Of a stretch of DNA of 64,000 nt, positions 24,614-34,940 are shown piece after piece (positions within the stretch are counted from its first letter, which is position 1; each line of letters opens with the position of its first letter). The DNA comes from Campanula takesimana (lineage: Eukaryota; Streptophyta; Magnoliopsida; Asterales; Campanulaceae): positions 1 through 64,000 of the forward strand of contig JAOWBW010000147.1 in the NCBI GenBank assembly GCA_026119855.1, written 5' to 3'. A program made the translations under genes and the position numbers. The notes under the pieces are model-generated. The model searched no databases. It was given only the letters and a program-made list of their open reading frames with translations, and was not told the DNA's origin.

Positions 24614-24896
24614 ACTAGTATCAGAGCCTGGTTCGGATGGGCCCGACCGGGTGGACCGTGTGTGTGCTTTATATGGTGGGGTTCCCCTTGTGCGACATAG
24701 CGAATCGAGTCTTGCAATCGAGGGCGATGGTGTTTCGCGGGCGGTTGGTACAATCGAGGGCGGTGGTGTTCCGCGGGCGGTTGGTGCAATCGAGGGTGAT
24801 GGTGTTTCGCGGGCGGTTGGTACAAGCTTTCGCCGATATGGGCCAGAGGAAACACTGCGGGCCATAGCGGTGTGGTCCTTGGTTTGAGGGGAGGAT
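24614..24896 (+). other. TRIM-like internal region with primer site and purine tract
   Basis: A primer site with one mismatch (TAGTATCAGAGC, 24616-24627) opens it. It contains three 36-bp tandem repeats and ends in the purine tract GAGGGGAGGAT before the 3' LTR. There is no recognisable Gag or Pol, so this is what the interior of a non-autonomous TRIM looks like. Confidence 0.6.
24715..24822 (+). repeat. 36-bp tandem repeat, three copies
   Basis: Units 24715-24750, 24751-24786 and 24787-24822 begin CAATCGAGGG and end GCGGTTGGTR, with a few substitutions among them. Confidence 0.92.
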
Positions 24897-25089
24897 TGTT
24901 GGGGTGCAACCCAAAGTCCCACATCGGCAATTAAGGAAACAATTGCAAGGTATATAAAAGCACTCACCCACTTCATTAGTATGAGGCCTTTTGGGGGTTG
25001 ACCCCAAAACAAATCCGTGCGGGCTGGGCCCAAAGCGGACAATATCATACTAATGTGGGAAAGTGGTGGTGGTGGTCGCGGTCCCAACA
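24897..25089 (+). repeat. 3' LTR, TRIM-like (193 bp)
   Basis: It nearly matches 3023-3214 and is followed directly by the AGCTA duplication at 25090-25094. Confidence 0.92.
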
Positions 25090-25094
25090 AGCTA

Positions 25095-25484
25095 ATGGTG
25101 GAGTACCCGGGCCACTTTGTGTGCGACTCGACTCGTCATCTTGAAGTGGGTCATCGAGTTATGTGTCTTTTAGCTGATGAAGAGCTGGAACGTCGTCAAA
25201 TTTACTTCATTTTGCCTATGGAAATGCTTTACTCGGTTCTCACCAACGATGAAATGAGTTTGCTTAATGATAAGGCTAGTAAGGCGTTGAAGACGGGGAA
25301 TTTGAGCTTTTCCAAGATTTTTCTTGGGGATTTTTGCATTTTCCCTACCACGATCACGACTTCTACTTCTTCTAAGATTATGCAAATTCGGCGAGGAAAT
25401 GATGTTGGGGAGGTTACTAAAAAGAGTTTCTCGAGGCAAAAATCGTGGACACCGGCTTTGGAGACAATCCTTGAAGCACAATGA
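25095..25484 (+). pseudogene. DUF4228 (PADRE) protein gene, 3' part
   Basis: It holds 129 codons and a TGA stop, in phase with 2900-3022. The sequence has YPGHFVCDSTRHLEVGHRV, then LADEELERRQIYFILPMEML and LLNDKASKAL. This is the conserved middle of DUF4228 proteins, where the LP(x)E/K-L motif is diagnostic. The C-terminal tail is basic and Ser-rich and ends SWTPALETILEAQ, as is common in the family. Apart from the transposon the frame has no lesion, so the disruption may be recent or the gene may have been intact until insertion. Confidence 0.92.
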
Positions 25485-26627
25485 AGATGTCAAAATAATG
25501 TACAGTTTCAATTTATTTATTTTTCTTTTATCTTGTTTTCTTCACTTGTGTTGTTTAATAGTAAGGAGAAAACCCAAGAATCTTGACAGACATTTTTCTT
25601 TGTCTCCCCAAAAAATCATTCAGTCTTCATTTTTGATAGGTAAGCACTACAAAACAGTGTTCCTTCACGTCACACAATTTCAAGTATCATTTTTGTAATA
25701 TAGGAGTATTAAGATATTTATTTATAACAGATTAATTGTGATAGATTAATTAGTTTACTAAGGAAAAACCTAATTAAAACAAAAAAAACAAAAAAAAAAA
25801 GTGAAGAGTAAGCCTTACCAGGAGCCAAACCAATTATTTCTCCAATGTATCTGATAACAAACTCTTGCCATTCCTAAATAAATGTACATTAACTTATTTA
25901 AGGGGACATCTTGAAAATATTATTTTCTATACAATTCAATGGCAAAAATACATAAATATTTTGTTATCCACTTTTTTTAAAATAAAATAAAAATAAAAAA
26001 TAAAATAGATATTCATTAGCAAACACACAAAAACTTGACAACAAATAGAGGTTAATCCCAAACATTGAGATTACTATACTAAACAGCAATTCTCAATTGA
26101 CACTCATCTACAGTAATCGTAGTACGATTTACTTGCGTGAGAAGAACAAGTGAACTATTTGGAGCATAAACCGGTAAAAATCACTTCATCATATTTCTTA
26201 TGTTCAGCATAAGACATACCCTCCTCCAGTCCCAGCCCAACAGAAGTGCCCTTCCTTTCCTTTTTGGTCCGTCCCACCACCACAAGTGAAACTACTCAAA
26301 ATAGATATATTTTAATATATTTATATTCACTCTACTCCTGTATTTAACTTCATTCATTGTCTGATTTGTCTCTCTTTATTTTTCATCACTCAATTTATTC
26401 AATCAACACTGCTATTTACCTCACTCATTTTTTCTCTTCATTTTCTACCACATAATATTAGTTTTTCTAAATTATTGTGCCAACTCTCTAGTCCTACTTG
26501 TACTAGGACGGAGGGAGTATATTTATATTATAAATTCCTATAGCTCCTCCTTTTGCTAAAGATAGTACAACCTTGGATTGAATAATGCACGCATTAACGA
26601 TAATTTGTGAAAAAAAAAAAAAAAAAA
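25485..26627. other. AT-rich intergenic DNA with MITE remnants
   Basis: No supported gene is present. A Stowaway-type end (GGACGGAGGGAGTA) lies at about 26505-26518, with a possible partner near 26262-26275 (GTCCGTCCC). The remainder is poly-A/T-rich. Confidence 0.5.
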
Positions 26628-27936
26628 GAGTAAACTGCATTTTTGCCATCTGTACTATCCAATTTTTTCAATTTTACATCTGTACTACCGAAACAACAAA
26701 AGTAACCTGCGTACTATTGATAAATTAGCAAAGTAACCAAAATCGTTATCAATGTTATTGAAAATTAACGAGTGTTAGTTTTTTAACTGATGTTACTTTA
26801 AAGTTTTCAAATTGGTCCATAACCAAACAAATATCATCCCTATTAAGTTTATTTTGGATAAACTGAATAACACAACTTATATTTGGATAAACTGAATAAC
26901 AATCAAAGATACAATTTTGCACTTACCTAAAAGAAGTCCCAATTTGTCCACTCCAGTTACTCCCAACAATTACGAGGGGATTTTTTTTTTTTTTTTTTTC
27001 TGGACAGGCCTGTTAACAGTTTTCCAGTAAACATAACACACAAAAATTTGATTCCAGCAGACTGTAGAAAATCTGTAGAAATCAAAGTAAACTCAATTTT
27101 GATTCTCACAAACCCACATCACAATTTTTCAAAATCAACCAAAATCAAATCAAACCAAATCTGGTTTCCAAATTAAACACAAATATGGACTTCGAAAATC
27201 AATCCAAATTCGAAAATAAAGATTTACAATGCATATATCACGTCTATATTCACATTTCATTTCTGCAATCTCAGCCCGCCGTTTCTGCAGATCTAGGTGG
27301 CCGTCATACACTTCGTGTTTAGATCCAAAAAATGCCTACAATTGCCGGTGATTCCTTATTCACGTTGGCACGTTCCAATGGCGCCGGATCATCCCTCAAA
27401 AGCGGCGACTCAGATCCAATTCGGCCGCCGGAGACGATCCAATTTGTACAACACCGTCGAAGCCTTGCTCTCCTTTGGTGCGGAAATCGCCTCGTCGATG
27501 CGTCAACGACAGCCCTAGTAGTCCTGCAAAAGTGAGCCTCACATTTTAATTTTTGTTCAATTGGTTTGAGATGGAGTGGTGGCCGGAAGTGCAGAGGGGT
27601 GGGTTGGCCGGAAGAACGGAGGGGCCAAGTCGGAGGTTTGGTGAAAGGATTGCCGGAGGTTGGGGGAAGAGAGAGAAAGTAGAGGGAGGAAGACGCGTCT
27701 GTGTCGAGGGCATGGGAGGGTGGGGTTTTGTTAAGGGTTACAGGGGTAGTTTTGGCATTTCAGAAAAATAGCTTGTTAAGTTTTTAACGTCTATTAACGT
27801 CCATTAAATTTTTTAACGATTTTGGTTAGTTTTGCTAATTAATCAATAGTACGCAGGTTTTTTTTATTGTTTAGATAGTACGGAGGTTAAAGTGATATTG
27901 TTGACATAGTACGGATGTCAGAAATGTGGTTTACTC
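26628..27936. mobile_element. Mutator-like (Pack-MULE candidate) element with ~120-bp inverted repeats
   Basis: The left end starts GAGTAAAC and the right end closes GTTTACTC. The terminal repeats stay similar for about 120 bp (for example ACCTGCGTACTATTGAT). A clear target duplication is not visible because the left flank is a poly-A run. The interior 27260-27760 is GC-rich with short open frames (27332-27535, 27553-27771) and looks like captured genic DNA of unknown origin. Confidence 0.65.
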
Positions 27937-28288
27937 AGCAAAAAAAGCTTATCCAGGTACAACCTGGAGATTGCCCAACATGGGCATTCAAAATTCTCCA
28001 CATCGACAAAATTTATGAATGCATTTGAGTTGTGAGTGTCCAAGTATTACAACAAGAAATGCGAACATAATAGAGAGACTCTCAACACAATCAACACAAT
28101 GTAGAGAAAATAAAGACTCCCAACGAAGAGAAAATTTAACTCCGAATTGGACCAAAACATTAAGAGAAAGGACTTAGAAATTATGCATTTTCAAAAGATC
28201 AAGGTAGATCAATTTGTAATTCAAACAATCACAATAATTTGGATCAAATTAAAACACACATGAGCATTAAGATGTTTCAAATCAAATA

Positions 28289-28526
28289 CTCCCTCCGGTC
28301 CAAAATAACTGTCGCTTTTGGTCAAACAGATGTAAGTTTGACCAATAATTTTAAACAATAAATAATGATCCTAATAAAAATCTAAAAAATGTTATTAAAA
28401 GTATTATTAATTATAATACAATGACAAATTTTAGATTTTTATTAGCATCATTATTTTTTATTTAAATTATTGGTCAAAGTTACATCTGATTGACCAAAAG
28501 CGACAGTTATTTTGGACCAGAGGGAG
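28289..28526. mobile_element. Stowaway-like MITE (238 bp)
   Basis: It is flanked by TA and starts CTCCCTCCGGTCC. Inverted repeats extend about 70 bp (CAAAATAACTGTCGCTTTTGG and its complement), so the whole element can fold as one hairpin. Confidence 0.9.
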
Positions 28527-28569
28527 TAGTCACGAAATGTGAGAAACTGTTTGAAGAAACTAAATTATA

Positions 28570-29062
28570 CTCCCTCCGCCCCACCCGAAATAGGACGTTT
28601 TGCCATTTGGGTGTCCCACTTGAAATAGGACATCCAAAAATGAAAAGCTTTTATTACTTTTTTATTAGTAGGACTCACTTGTCATACTCACAACAACTTT
28701 TCATTTATTATTCCCCACCCACTTTCTCTCTCCTTCGTACTCACACCACCTACTTTTCAAACAACTTTTTACTACCTCTGTCCCTAAATGAGTGTCCAAA
28801 TTTCATTTTAAGGGACACTGAAAATCTCAACTTTGCTGTACAATTTGGTAGCAAATATTCATATATAATCTTGTAATCTCCTTTCAAAACATTTAGTTTT
28901 GCACGTATAAAGAAAACGGTGAAAAAAAATTCGCATAAAAAAAGACACTCATTTTGGGACAAAGATTTTTTGAAAATTGACACTCATTTAGGGACAGAGG
29001 GAGTATAATAAAAGATTATTATTCCTTAATCCCCGTGTCTATTTCGGATGGGACGGAGGGAG
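28570..29062. mobile_element. Stowaway-like MITE containing another MITE
   Basis: The outer ends are CTCCCTCCGCCCCACCC and its near complement, with TA on both sides. The interior holds a second, unrelated Stowaway at 28772-29003. Confidence 0.85.
28772..29003. mobile_element. Nested Stowaway-like MITE (232 bp)
   Basis: TA flanks it. The ends are CTACCTCTGTCCCTAAATGAG and its near complement CTCATTTAGGGACAGAGGGAG. It lies entirely within 28570-29062. Confidence 0.85.
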
Positions 29063-29515
29063 TATACGATTTATAATCCGTGTGAATCATATTTTCCATC
29101 CCTTTCCTTAAGTTACTTCCAGTGATCGAATACAAATAATGTACAAGGAGATAGGGGAGAAGAAAATAATTTCTTATGAAATCAAGAACACCTATAATAT
29201 TGATTCTCTGGAACTGCTTCATAGAGATGGTCAAACAGAAATTTATAAGGGACATGAAGTAATATCACATACACAACATATAGAAATTTATAACATCACT
29301 TTAATATTTCAAAATGTTAGAATGGTAAACAAGTACATTCATAAATGACATCAGTTGGAAAATCAAAGAGATTTGCTAAAATCCATTAATAGAGGAAGAA
29401 ACTACAAAGAGATTTGCTAAAAATCCATTGGAATAACAAAAGGAATAACAAGGAAAAGGAAAAAAAAATCTTAAATGAAATACAGAAATAATAGACCCAC
29501 TTTTGATTCCAAGTA

Positions 29516-29654
29516 CTCACTCCATCTTAAAATAAATAAATAAATAAAAGTCTCATTTTGGGATAGTTGTTTTTTTGTACATCTTTCGTCAAAAGTTCAA
29601 TTATATCAACCACAAAACAATGTGACTATCACTATTATTTCAGGACGAAGGAAG
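29516..29654. mobile_element. Degenerate Stowaway-like MITE (139 bp)
   Basis: The ends CTCACTCCATCTTAAAATAA and ATTTCAGGACGAAGGAAG are imperfect inverted repeats flanked by TA. Confidence 0.6.
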
Positions 29655-30394
29655 TACTATGTTAGAAACAAATTTGTGGACATTTTTTGGGATAGAAGAT
29701 GATACAGACAATTTTTTTTTTTTTTTTTTCATGCAATCATATTTCTATGTCAAATAAAAATAAAAATCATTTGATTCCTCATACCTAAACAATCACCAGA
29801 AATTTATAACAAAAAAGATGAAGATTTAAGCATGAATTATCCAGAAGAATAAAGAATCTATACTGGATTTCAAGGAAAAGAAAAATATCTCTTAATTAAT
29901 AAGTGATTCAGGAACAATTTTAAGCAGCATAACTTACAATTTACAAACAAGAAATGCATAAACTAATTGAGAGGAGATCAAGAGAGAGGGAAGAGAGAGA
30001 GAGAGAGAGAGAGAGAGCGCTTACCAACTGGAAGAGCTTTACCAAATATGAAATCAGATTTGGTATCGATATCTTTCTTCAATATCAATATGTAAATTTA
30101 TGATGAGATTCCTGTAGAGAGATAATGTGGCCAATATTGTGTATCGTATCGTTTTTAAGCATAGTATAGGCCACTTTTGTTTAATCTATGAATGCGTCAA
30201 ATGCAGATTTCAGCAAGAAAAGCAACAATTAAACTCTTCACATAAGTCTGCATCCACATTATTTCTATATTAATTCAAATATCATAGCCAAATTTCTATT
30301 CCTGGTAAAAAAAACAAAAAAAAACATACTTAACACGTTGAGAATGAGATCAAGTAAACACAATTTCACATGACTTTGAGGCTCTGGGTAACGT
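29655..30394. other. Intergenic, 3' side of the F-box gene
   Basis: A (GA)n microsatellite lies at about 29992-30017 with a GA-rich approach. No gene is supported. Confidence 0.5.
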
Positions 30395-30607
30395 TCAGAC
30401 TTTATTGATAACCGCATCTGCATTACTTCCGAAGCTTCCCCGAAGTATTAACTCCTTTAAACTGAGCGTGTTCTCAAGGAAGTACTTTATCATGTCAATT
30501 TCTAACTGCACCCCAGAGAGAAATATTTGAATTACCTCAAGGCTATGTTGCATACAAAAGGGCACGACAATAGGTGGATTCCAGACACAGTCCAAAGTCA
30601 CATCTTC
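30395..30607 (-). CDS. F-box/LRR gene, exon 3 (FBD domain)
   Basis: On the minus strand this exon follows a CAG acceptor (30609-30608). It encodes 70 residues starting EDVTLDCVWNPP and ending in a stop at 30395. The LEVIQIFLSGVQLEIDMIKYFLENTLSLKELIL stretch is the FBD motif that closes many plant F-box/LRR proteins. It joins exon 2 in phase 0. Confidence 0.78.
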   Translation of the reverse strand, partial: EDVTLDCVWNPPIVVPFCMQHSLEVIQIFLSGVQLEIDMIKYFLENTLSLKELILRGSFGSNADAVINKV

Positions 30608-30769
30608 CTGAGCACGAGATGAACCAAATGGTTAACAATACCCCCAATTATATTAAGGCTGTGATGCATACATTGAAATGTGGTGCAAAACTATACGAAT
30701 GTTCGTAAGGGATTAAGCCGCACAACACCTTATGCAAGCAATGAGTTTAAAGTAAGTAAATGAACTCAC

Positions 30770-30931
30770 TAGTGCAAAAGACAGAGATTCCAGTTGGGGA
30801 GAGACTTGAAGAAACGCCACCAGCAAACTCAATCCCGCATCCAGTGTGATACCACCAATCTTTAACTCGATTAAATGAGGAAATTTTGGTAGTTCAAAAT
30901 TTGGCATTACACAATCGGGGTGATTTAAGGC
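30770..30931 (-). CDS. F-box/LRR gene, exon 2 (leucine-rich repeat part)
   Basis: The acceptor AG is at 30933-30932 and the donor GTGAGT starts at 30769. The exon is 162 nt, in phase 0 at both ends. It encodes FELPKFPHLIELKIGG...LLVAFLQVSPQLESLSFAL, typical of the degenerate LRR region before the FBD. Confidence 0.78.
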
Positions 30932-30956
30932 CTTCAAAATAAAATTTTAAATATTA

Positions 30957-32310
30957 CTATCTTCGTCCCTAAATGAAAGTCTGAAAATTTTCAATATTAC
31001 TCTTGGGGGAAATATACAAATATGCCCATGTACTTAGGTTAAGGATGCAGATCTACCCTTATACAAGTTAATTGCTATATTTGCCCTTGTACTTGAGAAA
31101 AATGTATGGATATTTGGACACCGTTAAATTTTCGTCCAAAACTTAACGAAAATGCTGACTAAGCTGCTTATTTGGCTATTTGATGAGTACACGTGGAAGA
31201 AAAATGCCAAATAGACTTGCTGATGTGCAACATGACAGCATTTTTATGGGCAAAAAAGGTATTTCATTATGAATGTTTATTGATTGGTGAAAATTTAGAG
31301 GGTTAAAGTGTTAATTTAAGCATTAACCTTTAAAATAAATTATATTTTCAAAGGGGTTAAAAAAAAAAAAAAAACTTACCCACCATTTTCAAACATCACG
31401 ATCTACAAGCTCTCTCACTCCTCCTTCCCCAACACACCCCTCTCCTCCCTCAATCCCACATATCCCGTCTCTTACCTCTTCCACGTGAAAGTCATCGCCA
31501 ACCCTATCCACCTCTCATGGCCTCACCTGAGCCCCATTCTGCCAAACTCGTCGTCGTCGTTCCTGGTCCGCACCACACTCTCACTCACGCAATTACTCAT
31601 TCCTCAAATTCGCCGGCCTTCTCTTATTCCTTCCTCCAGTCCGCCCCGCCACTGTTCTCCATTCCTCCCCTCACTCTCTCTATTTCTCTCTCTTCTCCAT
31701 TTCAAAGATCTATTACAGATCTGAAGAATTATTGGTGGAAGTAGCACTGGGTGGTGGTGGCTGTGATTTTAATTTCTTTTAATGGTGAAACGGTGATGGC
31801 AGTAAGTGGTGGCAAGGTGGGGGTAATGGTGAGAGTGGAGGAGAAGGTGGAGTAAATAATTTTATATTTTAAATATAATAAGTATTTTATTTAAAAATAA
31901 ATAAAAATATATAATCTGTAAGTATTTTCGCAAAAAAAGAAAAAGAAGGCTCAATTGTTTTTTTAAAAAATTAATGTTAAAAAATGTTAATATTAAAAAA
32001 AAGGGGCAAATAAAAAAAGTTCAGGGATCTTTTAAGAATTTGACTCGAGTTAGGAGGAAATGTTAGAAAATTTCGCATGCCAACTAAGACGCCTAGTCGG
32101 TCATTCAATTAATATTTGGATGGAAATTTAACGGTGTCCTAATATCCATACATTTTTCTCAAGTACAGGGGCATATATAGCAATTAACTTTTATAAGGGT
32201 AGATCTGCATCCTTGACCTAAGTACGGGGGCATATTTCTATATTTTCCCTTACTCTTGGCCAAGAGCGAATTCTAAAGTTTTTCTGACATTCATTTCAGG
32301 ACGGAGGGAG
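30957..32310. mobile_element. Stowaway-like MITE split by a MULE
   Basis: The left end is CTATCTTCGTCCCTAAATGAA and the right end TTCAGGACGGAGGGAG, both flanked by TA. The MITE is interrupted by 31007-32249 plus a 10-bp duplication. Confidence 0.75.
31007..32249. mobile_element. Mutator-like (Pack-MULE candidate) element with 10-bp target duplication
   Basis: The ends are GGGAAATATA and TATATTTTCCC. Inverted repeats run about 130 bp (for example GGATGCAGATCTACCCTTATA). TTACTCTTGG flanks both sides (30997-31006 and 32250-32259), the 9-10 bp size expected for Mutator elements. The interior 31390-31740 is C-rich with open frames (31485-31724, 31517-31744) and may be captured genic sequence, which I did not recognise. 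Confidence 0.85.
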
Positions 32311-32340
32311 TAAATAAATTGAGAAAAACAAATAGAAAAC

Positions 32341-33361
32341 CTCATAAGTTGAACCCTTGTAGGTAACCTCAAAGGCAAATCGTGATAAATAGAGAAACTG
32401 AACATTGGATATTGCCAAAGCAAGGTCTGCCATCGCTTTTCCTGGAACTAGCATATCTTCATATTCTTCGTATTTGTCCGAATCAAGAAGCAAACATAAG
32501 CGTGCTTCATCAAGACAGTGTAGGGTCTTCATCTCAAAGTGATACCTATGTGGCACATTACTATCAATATGTTCAAGGTATTCAAGACTTGGTGTATTAA
32601 GTATAAGGTCATACGAATTAAGTCCAAGGTCTGGATCTGGGTCATCAAGGTCTGGCTCATCTGTGTAAAAGATCAAACTTAAAATTAATCTCTTGAGTAC
32701 TAGAGATGAGATGTAAAGTACATTTACTTCCATCCTCTCACTACATGTTCCGTGCAATTTCAATTCCTCAAGACAGGGGCAGCTTGAAACTAGCTTGGGA
32801 AGTGACTCATTGTCCTCAAACGCAATTGTATCGAGATGAAGGACTTTCAAACTATCGAGAGAAATATTGTCAGGAACTCTAACAAGAAACAGTCTTCCCA
32901 ATTTTAGGACCACCAAAGTTGTGCTGGAGAAGAGACAATCGAGCTCAAGTGACGACCAACAAGGAGGTGGAATATCAACGCCATATTTAGGAACAGTAAG
33001 ATCAATTTCACCAACATGTCGTGAAAGTGCAGCAGAAAGCCATGAATGAACATGTATAAGACCACTATAATATCGACCACACTTGAGTCGAAATGAATCT
33101 AGACGGGTCACTTTGAAAAGCAAAACCCTATAGCACAAAGTTGAACTGAGTTGTATTAGTAACATCACTATTTTCGCCCCACGGACCATCATCAAAGTCT
33201 AGGTGGGTGATTGATGTCCATTGATGAATCCATAGGGTGGACAAAACACTAGTTCTGACTGCATCCTTGGTTGATAAGAAGGAAAGAATATGGCTAATAA
33301 GACAGGTAGGTAAGTTGCTTATTCTATCAATTCTTTTCCGGCGTTTTGAAACTTTTCCCAT
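32341..33361 (-). pseudogene. F-box/FBD/LRR gene, exon 1, with frameshift
   Basis: The start MGKVSKRRKRIDRISNLP leads into an F-box (about residues 13-45: LISHILSFLSTKDAVRTSVLSTLW). The usual linker HLDFDDG and TNTTQFNFV follow. Near 33130-33140 the frame must shift by one base to continue with YRVLLFKVTRLDSFRLKC and the LRR region (WLSAALSRHVGEIDL, LKVLHLDTIAFEDNESLPKLVSSCPCLEELKLHG). The exon ends ...TYKGSTYE at a GT donor (32340). The family acts as substrate adaptors of SCF ubiquitin ligases. Without the shift, translation stops after about 77 residues. A short cryptic intron or an assembly error are alternatives. Confidence 0.78.
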
Positions 33362-33990
33362 TGTGTTTCTTACCTACAAGAAAAACTACATTTCAGTCGA
33401 TAGAATAAAACAATGGTGTAGGTGGATATACACATCAAGATGGATTAACCTCCTCACTTTAAATGAGTTTACGTTAAAAAAATAAAATTAAAAACATATA
33501 AAATTGCAAGGCTGCTGAATTGCTTGAAAACATATGCATAGCATTAAAAACAGAAGCATATCAACATCATCATCTCAACAATTCGTAAACTAAACATATA
33601 CATCTAATAATCAACTAGAATCAAATCCAATGAACTTCTATCACGATACAATGGTTTCCAAGGCAAACAGTAAATATGGTGCACAATTCAAACACAGGCT
33701 AATGAGTGCTTCTGATTCAAACGACATTGTAAACGAATCATTAAAGATAACTAGTCTCGAGCATTCTCAGAAACATGATATGAAGTAATTGGAAAATTAC
33801 AAATTTAAACATTTTTCCCCAAATAAAAAACCATAAATTAAGTTAGAAGAGATTACCGGTAGAGTGGAATTGGTTTGAGGTGAAGGATCAAAGTTTGATC
33901 CTTCACGGATATGTTTTCAACCAATGGAGCATATATTGAGGTAATAATTGAAATGTGTTAGGGACATTATAGTAATTAAATGCATATAGT
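33362..33990. other. Upstream region of the F-box gene
   Basis: It is AT-rich and no gene is seen. At 33881-33905 there is a perfect 12-bp inverted repeat TGAAGGATCAAA with a 1-nt centre, about 520 bp upstream of the F-box ATG. Confidence 0.5.
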
Positions 33991-33991
33991 A

Positions 33992-34149
33992 GTATACGGA
34001 GCGGGGCGGGGCGGGGCCCCGCGGGTTTTAGTGTGCAACCGTACCCGCCCCGTGACCCGCCGGGTTTTGAAAAAAGGTTACCAAACCCGCCCCGCTGCGG
34101 TGCGGACTGTCACGGATACGGAGCGGGTTCGGTCAAATTGCCATCCCTA
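33992..34149. repeat. GC-rich short repeat, possibly a hAT-type MITE
   Basis: It is strongly GC-rich (GCGGGGCGGGGCGGGGCCCC, then many CCCGCC words) within AT-rich DNA. It ends in ATTGCCATCCCTAG, which resembles hAT-type MITE termini. No target duplication could be defined. Confidence 0.45.
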
Positions 34150-34940
34150 GATCAAACGGTGGTGTTTATAATTTGAATATCTCTGTCGCCCTCAATTATA
34201 CCCCTTTCAGGAGTTGTATATACGCGGTGGAAATGAACCGAAGTAGAGGTATTGAAGAACTAGGGTTGGAATGAAGTAGAGACGACAGCGAATCAGTAGC
34301 CGTGATTTACCACAAATTTTTTTGGGAAACTAGTTTCTCAAGGATTAGGGTCAGGGTTAAAGGTTAAAAAGTGGGTTTTTTATAACTTATAGGTGGAACC
34401 AAAAACAACAAGTGATTCACACCCTTTCAATTTCTAAACTTGCAATTTAGGACCTGAAATGTAATGGGGTCTTCGGCGAAAGGCTTAATGTTTTGTTTCG
34501 CCACACGAGGGTCCAATTGGCCTCTTTTGGACGGTAGAACGGGGAGAGGGGGAAGAGCAGGTCTCGAAGAACGAGCCGTGCAAGGACGCAAGGGTGAGTT
34601 TTTCTCGCCAATTAAGGGAATTTTGACGAAACTCATTAAAAACTCAGTTAAGTGGTCATGTACACAGCACGTAATTAATAAATCTGTTAAATTGAATTCA
34701 TAGTAACTTTTAAGGGGTTAAATGATACATTTTAAATCAATAAAGCCCAAAGAGATTGGCAAACAGCTGCAAGGTGACCGCGACATCTGCATATCTGAGT
34801 CTTACGATTATCAATGAATCTCGAACCATTGATATAGGATTCATTGTTTCAACAGAACTCACAGTGTTGAAACGGGGAAGAAAGGTCTGAGTAGTCAGCG
34901 TCTCCAACCAGAATCTGCATTCATCAAACGCGAGGTTTGC
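34150..34940. other. Intergenic DNA
   Basis: Short unrelated frames occur around 34427-34703 on both strands. I see no family match and no gene structure. Confidence 0.5.

Larger units (their letters stand above)
3023..25089 (+). mobile_element. Composite Ty1/copia element with TRIM-like LTRs, inserted in the DUF4228 gene
   Basis: Short LTRs (3023-3214 and 24897-25089) both start TGTTGGGG and end CCCAACA. They are flanked by AGCTA, so the outer ends integrated as one unit. Inside are an initiator-tRNA-Met primer site, a Tork-like gag, degenerate protease/integrase and a long RT frame. A Tork-type partial LTR (24250-24613) and a TRIM-like internal stretch with a polypurine tract follow. Two later insertions, a gypsy (5032-13825) and a second copia (15264-24249), make up most of the length. 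Part of RT and all of RNase H of the host copia are missing at the second junction. Whether the TRIM-like ends and the Tork body are one natural family or a chimera is open. Confidence 0.8.
30932..32340 (-). other. Intron 1 of the F-box gene, filled by transposons
   Basis: The 1409-nt intron starts GTTTTC (32340 downward) and ends with AG at 30932. Nearly all of it (30957-32310) is a MITE, itself carrying a MULE, so the ancestral intron would have been under 100 nt. Confidence 0.7.

Noticed and set aside
24392..25090. 232-residue minus-strand open frame rich in Pro/Thr/Ala
   Set aside because: It spans a Tork LTR, the 36-bp tandem repeat and the TRIM-like LTR; it is an artefact of the GC-rich repeat.
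25818..26280. Short minus-strand coding-like pieces near 25818-25875 and 26160-26280
   Set aside because: No start, stop or splice context supports them, and the second overlaps a likely MITE end.
29992..30017. (GA)n tract as a regulatory site
   Set aside because: A simple microsatellite; nothing links it to a gene.
34427..34703. Open frames on both strands around 34.4-34.7 kb
   Set aside because: No recognisable domain and no gene structure.
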